Source: Moniliophthora roreri | Taxonomy: Eukaryota; Basidiomycota; Agaricomycetes; Agaricales; Marasmiaceae | DNA: 64,000 bases | NCBI GenBank assembly: GCA_001466705.2 | Contig: LATX02000089.1 | Coordinates: 1,054,001 to 1,118,000, forward strand | Direction: 5' to 3' | In this document: in pieces, positions 13,147-22,502 of the stretch | Layout of the letters: each line of letters begins with the position of its first letter | Position numbering within the stretch: the stretch's first letter is position 1 | Notes under the pieces: generated by a model | The model's database searches: none | What the model saw: only the letters and a program-made list of their open reading frames with translations | What the model was told of the DNA's origin: nothing | Made by a program: the position numbers and the translations under genes

Positions 13147-14333
13147 ATGTCAGATCCCCCAACACCGACGAGCACGGATGGAGCAAGGACGCCAAAGTCA
13201 AAGAGTCAGCGGGGCGCTGTTACCATGGAGGTGTCGATGGTGACACTGCAGTTGCTAAAAGATGCTGCGGAGGCATCGCCCATACCTGGCTTGGGAGCGA
13301 TACCTTCGTTAGCGTTGCAAATCCTTACAGCGGTTCAGGCGGGTCCATCTGCTCACCGATCACAAGCCATTCACTGATCAATACTTTCTACTCTCTAGGG
13401 TGCAAAAGATAACAAAGACGCTTTCAAACGCTTGGCCGGCGACGCTTTTGCAGTGGCTACAGTTGTCGTGGAGGGATGTCAAAAGTTAGAGGCGGACGGG
13501 AAGAACCCCCCTGGACTGCAAGAGCAATTGGGAGCTTTGAAAAGGTGCGTTATCAGAGGTTATAACGTTCCTTCCTCACACTGATATTGAACAGAACGAT
13601 GGAAGCCATTATTGACTTTACTAATCGCCGGGCTGGTCGAAATGCTTTCATGCGGATGGCGACTTCCAGAGCCGATGTTAACGACATTCAAGATTATAGA
13701 CAGCAGCTTAATCAGGCGATGCATATTTTTGCAGTCCGTTTTCTTTGTCGTTTAGAACATTCTTGACTAAATTTCACTCGACAGGTTCAATCGCAAATCG
13801 ATATTCGTGCCACCTTGAGTCGAGTTGAAGCTCTACTAAAAAATCAACAATCGGAATCCGTTGAGCTACCACCTTCATCACCGGCGCCATCTTCCGAGTC
13901 CTCCCTCTCGACCCCCACACAGCAATTTAGTTCTAAAAACCCCTTCAAACCCTCCTCCACTCCATTTACACCTCCGCTAAACACCGACGTATCACCGCAT
14001 TCATCCCCTCCTTCTTATGCATCACCAGTATCTACCTCCTCGCCCTTCTCGATTCTCGCCAATTCTCAGAACGCATCAATAACAGGAAGCATCACGATGA
14101 ATAACGTTTCTGGAGACCAGAATATCACAACTAACAATGTTAATAACTCCAACGTGAACACAGGGAATGTTTACCATCGGACGAGATATAACATGCATGC
14201 CGGTCCCGTTGCGCTGAGGCATATGAGTGTTCCGGGTTATAATCCGGGTCACTGGCAACATAACTTTATGGGTTCTCACCAAAACATGCTCCCTCCAGGT
14301 ATGTACCGCATTACTAGCGCTTTAGGTGGCTGA
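13147..14333 (+). CDS. MLKL_NTD/HeLo-like helical-bundle protein with Asn-rich tail
   Basis: Four exons (13147-13338, 13399-13544, 13595-13733, 13785-14333) give 341 residues. Residues about 25-180 form an all-helical region: VTLQLLKDAAEASPIPGLGA, then AFKRLAGDAFAVATVVVEGC, LQEQLGALKRTMEAIIDF, and SQIDIRATLSRVEALL. This order, with the SPIPGLGAIPSLAL stretch, is typical of the Agaricomycete N-terminal domain annotated as MLKL_NTD-like (four-helix bundle, related in idea to fungal HeLo cell-death domains). Residues about 185-255 are Ser/Pro-rich. Residues about 264-290 form an Asn/Thr/Val motif (SGDQNITTNNVNNSNVN). The C-terminus is His/Met/Gly-rich. No kinase, NACHT or WD part is present. The first intron appears to be GC-AG. 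Role inferred: stand-alone effector or adaptor; unproven. Confidence 0.8.
13339..13398 (+). other. Apparent GC-AG intron in the MLKL-like gene
   Basis: The exon ends GTTCAG and the intron starts GCGGGT, ending ctctctag before GGTGCAAAAG. Only this join keeps the frame (ILTAVQ / GAKDNKDAF). The only nearby GT donor, at 13342, gives an early stop. GCGGGT is a weak GC donor, so a recent GT-to-GC change or a base error is possible. Confidence 0.6.
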
Positions 14334-14779
14334 TCAGTTTGCCTAGGTACATCGAGAAGAGGTCGCGGACCAAGGCAGACATTCGATGCACATTCGTATT
14401 TAGGCTATGGTAGTTAGCTACCTAGGAAAAGGCCGTTTTTACGTGTAGACTTAATTACATTGTTTTGAACACTGTTCGAGACTGCCGATGTGTTAGTAAT
14501 GTATTCGATAGTTCAGGACGTTGACCCCATTCAATACGTCCCCTCAGGCCAGTAGTTGACCCCTCCCCTCCGCCAAGCACGGCCCACCATTCTGAGGCTT
14601 CCTTGTTCTCCATTTCCTCCGCTCAGCGCACTCTCCACCTCCGTACCTGCCCTCCACGCCCGCCATCACCTCCGCATCCGCACCCGTTATCGCACACTGT
14701 CCCTCCGCTTTCCCTGCATGACCTCCCACATGTCCAGGAGAATTGCCCGGCATAGAGGGGTGCGATGACTAAACTTGAT
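14334..14779. other. Intergenic, no gene seen
   Basis: 3' flank of the MLKL-like gene and downstream flank of the pseudogene. A C-rich/T-rich stretch (about 14555-14700) opens small frames on both strands without recognisable content. Confidence 0.4.
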
Positions 14780-15654
14780 CTATTTTGACCAACCGGCTCC
14801 TATTTTTAGGCACGCCTGATGCAGCCTCGATACTGTAAGCACATGTAACTCGAGCGTGTCATTTACATAAATAACTGGGTCCCCAGCACTGAGGGACATT
14901 AGCCTCGACGATACACACTGACGATGGGCCAACTTCCCCCTTTGAGCCTCTCCTTCTACACAAAACCAAGCGACCCAACACGTTCGTTTATGGATGGCAC
15001 CAAATTTGGCTGTGTGGTACAACATCATGTCGATAACATACGTAAAAGCCTCTTTCCCCACTATAGCCAACGCCATTGCCATTGCGTCAATGTCCTTCTT
15101 CTCAGCCGAAAAGTTCAAGTTTAGCACTTGAAAACTGACCTCCCGATCTACAAGCACCGGCGGGATTTCAGCTGTCGGTAGCACAGGCTCTCACTTGAGA
15201 AAATACTCGAGCAGGAAATAAAAAGTACCAATAAGTCTTTAGGGCATCTAGATCGTCACCCTAGAGCACAGAAGTGGGTATCGACTCGATCGCGGTCCAC
15301 CTAGTCACAAAGGGTGGGCACGCGAGTCCTAGTCGACCCAAATGCTGTAGAGGCTAAGACTAGGACGTCCAGTTCGTATTGCAGAACTTTATCTACCAGT
15401 CTCGTCGTGGTGGGACGGGTCTCGGCCTTAAGGGAAGAACGTTAGAAGTGTGACGCTCGGGCTGTTATTCGAAGCGTACATGCGTCTGTCCTTAGGACCA
15501 AGCATTGAAGTGGGAGCTGTTCATAGTTGCTTGACTGGAGTGGCTGGTGAGTTGTTATTGCTGCTTTTCGGTATCCCGGTACCGGACGGGAGGAGAGGAT
15601 AGCTTTCTCAATGATTATCGAGCGAATTTCAATAGGGATGGTGAGCAGTGCCAT
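14780..15654 (-). pseudogene. Decayed inverted paralogue of the gene at 18295
   Basis: The minus strand carries the same gene as 18295-19206 in broken form. The start matches (MALLTIPIEIRSIIIEKAIL against MTLLTIPAEIRSIIIEIAIL, then THQPLQS). The middle is recognisable only at DNA level, with deletions and stops: segments matching CACTACACTTCCAACG, CACTACGAACTCGA, and GTAGACCGTGTAGATG of the intact copy occur in the right order between 15200 and 15480. The distal part is open again (REVSFQVLNLNF, then FGAIHKRTCWVAWFCVEG against DRQVSIQVLNLNF and HGAIVYERVGLVRFCVDG). At least two frameshifts and in-frame TGA/TAG codons make it a pseudogene. Confidence 0.8.
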
Positions 15655-15749
15655 GACCGTATTCCGGCAGCATTGCTCATCGGCATGTACCATTCTGAGG
15701 CGTCTAACTTAGGGTCTCACATGTTTTTATCACGTTCCTTCCTGTTCAC

Positions 15750-17787
15750 CTAATGCTTCCATCTGTAGACGAATAGATTAGCACGAGCGAGAAGAGCACC
15801 TTTCTGTAAACGCACATTTTAACATGTTTATCTCTTCCCCCACTAACCACCTTATCCGCCACAAAGTCAACGCAATACACCTCATCTGTATGTCCCGGTA
15901 GATCCACTTTAAGCTTGTACGTTTTGAGGTCCCATATCTGCCGCAAGCTAGCATCAGTATGCGGTTTATAATACATACTTGACGAACACTCGCCTTAACG
16001 GTACCATCCTTACTAGCACTAACCACCATTCTCCCATCGGCACTCCATGCGAGCCTGTAAACCGCGCCGACATGTCCTCGGAGGGTAGCAACAAATTTGC
16101 CTGTCCGACCTTCCCAGAGACGTACGGATGAATCCCAAGAGGCAGATGCTGCCCAGCGGCCGTCGGGAGAGAAAGCGACGTGTGAGATTTGACGTTGGTG
16201 GCCGGTGAGGCGGGTGATGGGTTTAAGTTTTCCAGAGCCGTTGCCGGATTGGGTTTCGGGGTTTGGAATGGATGAGGGGAAGAGGGACCATAAGAAGAGT
16301 GTGTGGTCATCGGATCCGGTAATGAGGAGCTCTGGCGTTGATGACAGGACGTCCGTGTATCGTTTGAGTGCTAGTTGTTTGGCTGAAAGGGTATGATTAA
16401 GCGGGGAACAGAGGAAAGAAGAGCTAGGCGATTGACCTTCTTCGTCACTTTTTGGGCGTTTTCCAGTGTGATCGAACGGTCCCGTCCGCAAGACAAAGTC
16501 CGTGTTCAGCGCGAGGGTGGTCACCCAGTGTGCATGGTCTTTCAGAGCGTGTAAAGGTCGACCCTGGATGAAAGATTGAGGGCCGGATACGTGAGATGGC
16601 GGCGTACTAAGGGAAACATACCCCGTCTGCATCCCAGACCCTGACGGTACGATCACTTGATGCAGTGTATAAGACACCCTTCTTGAGACCAAAACCACCG
16701 ACACCCCCTCCTCCCCACTTCACCACATTCACGCTTGCCTAGATCTGGAGTTAGGCCGAATGATAGAATAGACGAAAGTGCGTACTGTGTGTCCACCGAG
16801 AGTGAATTCCGTTCTTCTTGAAAGCGTTGACCAGACGCGAACAGTTCCGTCTTTGGATGATGAAGCTAGTCGTGGAGATATCGGCTGTCTGTTTTTCCGA
16901 ACGATGAGTATGAATGGTTTTGGAGAAGCAAATAACCATACAGGTGGATTGGTTCCCAAGAGAGTGAAGTAACCCATTTAGAATGGCCTTTCAACGCGTC
17001 TCCGATAGCTTTCCCAGTTTTAGGATCCCATAGTCTAACCTGATTGCTTCATTGTTTGAGATACAGCCAGCAGCAGAAAAAGACAGCACTTACATGGCCA
17101 TCATGACCACCTGTTGCCAACAACCTTTCCATAGCCTCCCACTCTACGCACAAGACCCAGCCCTTGTGTCCGATTAACGTATGACTTGGCGTCTCTGTAT
17201 CCAAATTCCATAATCTTGCTGTTGCATCACCCGAGCCAGTCGCAAGGAGAGAGCCCGTTGGGGAAAATGATGCACAAAGAATCGGTGATGCATGTCCACT
17301 TAAACTAGCTGAACATCTTGTTGCTGGACGAACGCGGAAGACACTCTGTGGCGAGCATCGTACGACGAAGACGTCTTCCTCTGTAAAGGTATCTCCGTGC
17401 GTTGGATGGTCGAGGATATCGGCCTGAATGGATTTTGTGATAACAATTCTCGATGGACCGGGTGCGGTTTTGGTTTTGGCATCTTCTGGGGAATCGATGT
17501 GGAATTGAAAGGGTACAGGCTCGTCAGAGTTCTGATTTACTTCAAGTCAGATCTTGTTCCAACTGCACATAAGGGATTAGGCGTACAATCAACTTGTTAA
17601 CCAAAACCTCGAGGCCTTCACGAGAAACATCGGCGGGTAAGTTGACTGCTGGTGCTAGTGCAGAACCATTGTCTTCGGACACGAATTGGACAAGAATATT
17701 CCTTGAAGTTTTTGGGGGTTCTGGTTCTGGTTCGGGAACACCATGGTAAGTTTTTTGTCGTTTTGGGGGAGGAAGTAGTGTCGCCAT
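15750..17787 (-). CDS. RSA4: Ribosome assembly factor RSA4/NLE1 (Notchless), WD40 protein
   Basis: The start ATG (17787) opens MATLLPPPKRQKTY, the usual beginning in fungal Rsa4. The NLE ubiquitin-like domain follows (NILVQFVSEDNGSALAPAVN, LPADVSREGLEVLVNKL), then EDVFVVRCSPQSVFRVR. The WD40 propeller contains SLSGHASPILCASFSPTG, LIGHKGWVLCVEW, GGHDGHVRLWD, LKGHSKWVTSLSW, SSSKDGTVRVWS, LLITGSDDHTLFLW, LTGHQRQISHVAFSPDG and LRGHVGAVYRLAWSADG. The last exon, after a 53-nt intron, encodes only the end of the final blade (KIWKH then TAG at 15750-15752). The domain order matches Rsa4/NLE1, which sits on pre-60S particles and is pulled off by the AAA ATPase Rea1/Midasin through its N-terminal domain. 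The gene lies between the two opposite copies of the unknown family. Confidence 0.92.
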
Positions 17788-18294
17788 CGTGAGAGATGGT
17801 CAAGTTGCAGAAAAAAAAATTAGCGCCCGGCTTTTGATTTCGCCATCATGCGGCATCACATCCTTCCAAGTATTCTTGATCGTCCCAAGTTCTCAAAGTA
17901 GAGGACGGGAAGGGTCCGACCAACGTTCTTCGACCGCCGGAAATCTCGTTGGTCGTTCTCTACTTTCTAGGGCATCTCCAAGGCATTTTGTCAAGAGAAG
18001 AGGTGAATGACGCGAAGATTTCCGGTATGTCCTCCAATTCGACATCCTCGATTGAGGTCAGAGAATTCATCCCAGATGAATCAACTTTTTGCGCACGCTT
18101 TTACAATCGTGCACTTATATTGCGTACTCAGATATGTTGCAGACAAGGCTGAATCGGGATCGGGTAACTATGATTCTTGTCTCAACATGGGATCTTTTGT
18201 GTGCGAACGTTCGGAGTGATGCTGATCTGATGGACGCCTCGAAAAGGTACATAAGTCCAAGGTAAGTTTGTTGATGAAAACAACCCATCGCAAC
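17788..18294. promoter_or_regulatory. Divergent promoter region, RSA4 / unknown gene
   Basis: 507 bp between two divergent starts. A splice-donor-like gtaagt at 18262 just upstream of the next gene could mark a 5' UTR intron, but no matching acceptor was convincing. Nothing else seen. Confidence 0.3.
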
Positions 18295-19206
18295 ATGACA
18301 CTGCTCACCATTCCTGCTGAGATTCGATCGATAATCATCGAAATAGCTATCCTCTCCAAATGTCCTGCACCCAAAGATCTCGAATCAGCAGTAGCAACTC
18401 ATCAACCACTCCAGTCGGACACTTACTACCGGCAGCTTAGGGCACAATTTAATACCTGGCCCCCAGGACCAAGACACATCCGATTCGAAGAACAACCCAA
18501 AGGCTCTGCCCACTACACTTCCAACGCTCTTCCCTTACTCCTCACCAACCGCCAAATCAACGCCGAGACGCGTTCTCCAATAAAACGGCTTGGAGAGAAA
18601 GTTCGCCACTACGAACTCGATATCATGGTATCCACGGAGTTCTGGTCAACTTGGACTTGCGTTCCCGTCCTTTCCGACCGAGTAGACCGTGTAGATGCGA
18701 CTTTTCGTGTTGATAGGATGCCCGCTTCCGCGTTTCGGGTTGGCAATGGCAGTCCTCCATCTATTCATTGGTATTTCTACTTCTTGCTTGAGCATTTCCT
18801 CAAGCGGGGACCAATCTCGCCAACGTCTGTAACCATAGACCGACAGGTTAGCATCCAAGTGCTCAACCTGAACTTTGTAGCTTGCAACGAGTCACCGCAG
18901 CAAGCTAAAGGAAATGATCTCGTGTTGAAGTTAGCCAAGGAAGCGGTAGGCGCTTTCAGGCGTCTTATTGGTATGGGTTACCATACGGCGCTCCATGGAG
19001 CTATTGTATACGAGCGTGTTGGGCTCGTCCGATTCTGTGTAGATGGACAACTGATACGGGAAACAAACCTCGGGCCTATTTTAGCGAGTTTTTCATGCAA
19101 CGATCCCCAGTATACATTTGGACTTGCTCGAGAGAAGCGAGTAGCTGCATTCTGGGAGTGGAAGGAGAATGCGACCAGGTTGAGAATGGAAAGAGGATTC
19201 AAGTAG
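18295..19206 (+). CDS. Unknown intronless protein, family shared with pseudogene at 14780-15654
   Basis: A single open frame of 303 residues from the ATG at 18295. An in-frame ATG at 18274 exists, but the decayed paralogue aligns from MxLLTIP, so 18295 is preferred. The N-terminus MTLLTIPAEIRSIIIEIAI resembles the short hydrophobic, F-box-like lead of fungal proteins that begin L-P-x-E-I-R. A SALPLLLTNRQINAETR-like segment (ALPLLLTNRQINAETRS) follows, as in many such fungal proteins. The rest has alternating hydrophobic stretches (STEFWSTWTCVPVL, IHWYFYFLLEHFLKRG) and a basic end. No enzyme motif is seen. It may be a substrate adaptor, but that is inference from the N-terminus only. Confidence 0.7.
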   Translation: MTLLTIPAEIRSIIIEIAILSKCPAPKDLESAVATHQPLQSDTYYRQLRAQFNTWPPGPRHIRFEEQPKGSAHYTSNALPLLLTNRQINAETRSPIKRLGEKVRHYELDIMVSTEFWSTWTCVPVLSDRVDRVDATFRVDRMPASAFRVGNGSPPSIHWYFYFLLEHFLKRGPISPTSVTIDRQVSIQVLNLNFVACNESPQQAKGNDLVLKLAKEAVGAFRRLIGMGYHTALHGAIVYERVGLVRFCVDGQLIRETNLGPILASFSCNDPQYTFGLAREKRVAAFWEWKENATRLRMERGFK

Positions 19207-19778
19207 GTTTAATTCCAGGGCAGTGACTATGAAAATGCGAGTATACGGGTATATACGCTAAACAGTACGACGCTCTTCTCATGTAAAGTAGCAAGCTAAC
19301 TGGTATCAGTATCGGTAGCACACCGTTCTTGGGATCTGACATATAGTGCGAAGGCCTTACAGAAAAATCTTGGATGACCTATGCTCAAGAGATGCTGGCT
19401 ATTGAACGGCAGATTCAGGCATCTGGTATGAGCTGGGCAGGGTGTCCTTGACTCCCCTAGGTATGATTATGGGAAAGCATATTAGTCGCGCAATGGAGAT
19501 GGAAGAAGGTCCAGGAGCAATGACCGTGCCGTCATGAGGCAAACAGGCTGATGTGCTCGATTCTCACGCATCCTCTCTTTCTGACACTCACTCGGAGATG
19601 TACCGACCCCACACGTCTCTTGTGTGGCACTATCATGAACTTAATCGACCCTGTCATGCTCAAAATCGTACGGTGGGATGACACGAGCACGGATATTAAC
19701 CGCGGAAATCATCCGATGGGAGAGAAAGAGCAGACCGCTATAAAAAGACTGCTCTTCTGACATCCTTATCATCAAAGC
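19207..19778. other. Intergenic, no gene seen
   Basis: 572 bp between two plus-strand genes. No supported frame, and no TATA box was recognised upstream of the hydrolase start. Confidence 0.4.
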
Positions 19779-20914
19779 ATGGCTCTCTGCGACGACTGCA
19801 TCAAAGGTACTCCCGGTCAATCCGCTTTTAAAGGTCTCTGCTAAGTTTGCATCTCCAGGTGTGACGCACGAAGGCACTCCCAGTGGTTTGCTCCACCCTT
19901 TCCGGTCCACTTCGGCTGTAAGATCTAAGTATACCCTGACCTAGGACAATGGCAGAAGATTGGGGGTGTAGATTGCTATGTTGCTACACCAGACGGAGAT
20001 TATCCCAAGGATAAAGTCATCTTGTTCCTGCCCGATGCGTTTGGTATTCAACTCCTCAATAACCAGGTGCGTCCTTCTTGTTTGGATTCTGTCACTAAGC
20101 TAATAACGTTTCTGATATAGCTTCTCGTCTCAGACTTTGCAGCTAATGGATTCAAGGTAGATGCACCATTAAGCCATGGTTCAAAACCCGGTCAAACGAA
20201 GCTTTCAGACTGTTGCTATTGATTACTTCTGCGGCGACCCGGTCCCGGCCGATATCATGAGCCCAAATGTAGGCCCTTGAGCACATGTATTCTTTCATAG
20301 CGTCATTCTAATGTCCGCCTTTAGTATTCAGGTCCACCATTCAACAAAGAGACTTGGTTTGCTAATCATGGACCTGCTCAGGTCAGGCCCCTCGTTGACG
20401 ACGTTGTGCAAGCACTAAACGAAGACGGCGTGACCCAATTTGGGGCTACTGGATACTGCTTTGGTGGTAAGCCCGACCGTTCCCCGAAATTGCGCCAGCC
20501 CCTGAACCTTCGAAGGCCGATATACATTTGATCTCGCTTTCGGAAACATCACCAAAGTTTCTGTAGTATCACATCCCTCGCGACTCACAGCACCGGATGA
20601 TCTGGAGGTAAAGACTCGTTATTTCCTTTAACGATGACCGTCTCATAAGGCCTTCGTAGGAATACCTCCGCAGGTCCAAAGCACCTCTTCTCATCAATAG
20701 CTGTACCGTTGATGCTCAATTCCCTCTCAAAGCGCAAGCAAAGGCGGACGAAATACTCGGAGACGGGAAGTTCTCCCCTGGATACAAGAGAGAGTACTTT
20801 GATGGATGTACACACGGGTTTGCGGTCCGAGGAGATCTGAGAGATCCTAAAGTGAAGGCTGGAAAGGAAGGCGCTTTCAAAGCGGCGGTTGGCTGGTTCA
20901 AGAAGTATTTATGA
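19779..20914 (+). CDS. Dienelactone hydrolase family protein
   Basis: Eight or nine exons encode an alpha/beta hydrolase of the DLH family. The start is MALCDDCIKGVTHEGTP, typical of fungal members. The core includes GGVDCYVATPDG, VILFLPDAFGI, LLVSDFAANGFKTVAIDYF, and the nucleophile elbow ATGYCFGG with Cys rather than Ser. SCTVDAQFP supplies the acidic residue and DGCTHGFAVRGD the His. These are the Cys-Asp-His triad of the family, which opens dienelactones in aromatic degradation; fungal members often have unknown ester or lactone substrates. The protein has about 245 residues, as expected, and no signal peptide. The C-terminus is AAVGWFKKYL. Confidence 0.92.
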
Positions 20915-21193
20915 TTATGCAGGAATGATACAGCTTTTCAACCAACTCATCCCAGTCCTCACCTAGTTGCGGTGAAAATTCTACGGGTACCTTTTCAGGC
21001 AAGATCAACTATCTTCCGAACAGGGCCGTCGCACCGTTCACTTTCGTCAAATCGCCTGTCCCGACTCTTTTTAGCTGCCACAGTCAATGTGTTGCTCGCG
21101 ATAATCGACGTTTCCTTTCGAATCTTTAAAGACTTAAAAGCGATCAACTGGCCGCTGCATTGACCTGCAGCCTACCATCGTTATTTCGTGAGG

Positions 21194-22341
21194 ATGCATC
21201 TAGAGAAGCTCTTTTTCAGTACGTCGTGGCTTACACTAGCTGGCACGGCTATTGCAGGGTTGGCAATGTTTTGGCCAGTTCCTCTAGAGCGTATGGATGT
21301 GGGCGCGTCTATGAGTGTGGATTACTATAGTCCTTTGGCGAATGGAGGTTCAATGCTTATCGATGGTATGCCTTTATCCTGTCTTCACGAAGCCTCTGTG
21401 GACCGGTCTTCTTGTCAGCTGGATGGGGCTTCGGGGAGCCTTTAAATGTATGTTTCTTTGTAGGCGCCCTCGTACACCATGTTCACCGTCCGCATCCAAT
21501 TCACAGGTCATCATATCGGGTTTATCTTCGGCACAAGTTCTAACTGATGAAGGCTTCGTCAACTATGCTCGAGCGATTGGATTGTTCGTTCCGCCCCTTT
21601 TGTTTCGGCTGAGGTTCTGAAATCATGATAGTTCGAAGGAATGCCTAGGTATTCATCTCGGTGATCCGATGCCAGCGAATCTAGGAGATGGCAATGGCTG
21701 GGTGAATCAGACGGTAAGCTCGGCTTAGTTTTGCGTTCATGCTGTTAGAGCTAACATGCCACTTGCTTAGATAGAACTGCGACAACACTACGGGAACATC
21801 GTGTTCGGTACATGTTGGGAGAGTTTGGTCGGGGGAAATCATTTTCGGTGAGCGATGTTCGTTCAGATTTCCGTCGCTGCCGCCATTCTCAACTCGAGTC
21901 AGTATGTACAGGCAGAACGGCTCTCAAGCTCCTAGCGGGGCACTGTTTCTCGCGTGCGTACACATTCTTCGTCCCTTTGGCCTTTGTGACGATCTCACTT
22001 TTGACGAGCAGCGTCTCGAAGGAAGAGAACGTTACGGCACATCATATGATCGTTGCGGATGGATACAATATTGGCCGGGATGATTTAGGTATTCGAGCAG
22101 CAGGAACGACAAGTTTCCTTGGAGTCAAGTACCGTACCGTAGCGAGGAACGTGAGCGGTTTGTTAGCCCCTGGAAGCAAAGGGTGAGTACTTCACCCAAC
22201 ATCTCAAATATAAGTTGCTAGAGCCAGTATTTAGAGTCAACCATGGTACGGTGTTCGAAATTCTTCATTCAGTGACTCATAGTTGTCGCAGGCATAGCTA
22301 CAGATGGTATAACAACTGTTTTGACAGTAACTATTGTATAG
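21194..22341 (+). CDS. Unknown secreted or signal-anchored protein, conserved-looking basidiomycete family
   Basis: The ATG at 21194 starts a hydrophobic leader (LTLAGTAIAGLAMFWPVPL) that could be a signal peptide or anchor. Eight exons join to an open frame ending at TAG 22341. Ordered segments are VDYYSPLANGGSMLID, GFGEPLNVIISGLSSAQVLT, YARAIGFSKECLGIHLGDP, GDGNGWVNQTIELRQHYG, FGTCWESLVGGNHFR, GALFLAVSKEENVTAHHM, DGYNIGRDDL, and a hydrophobic end, ATDGITTVLTVTIV. I recall this pattern from unnamed Agaricomycete proteins but know no function. Gly, Asn and Asp turns with scattered Cys and N-x-T sites suggest an extracellular fold. It is convergent with the Argonaute gene, 160 bp apart. Confidence 0.75.
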
Positions 22342-22502
22342 GATATATCATGACAGTGGTAATGGTTCGTCGCGAGTAAGAAGCTGGGGTCAAAGCATAC
22401 AATGGAAAGCACGGTATACAAGATTACAAAAATCATTGAGCAAGAAATTAGTTCATGGGAAGGCTTTAGGACACAAGTGAGCAAGATGTGTGGATACATT
22501 GA

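Noticed and set aside
22453..22502. Longer Argonaute C-terminus ending at 22453
   Set aside because: Needs a weak gtacct donor; the strong gtaagt donor gives an FF-containing end, as is usual in the family. Kept as an alternative only.
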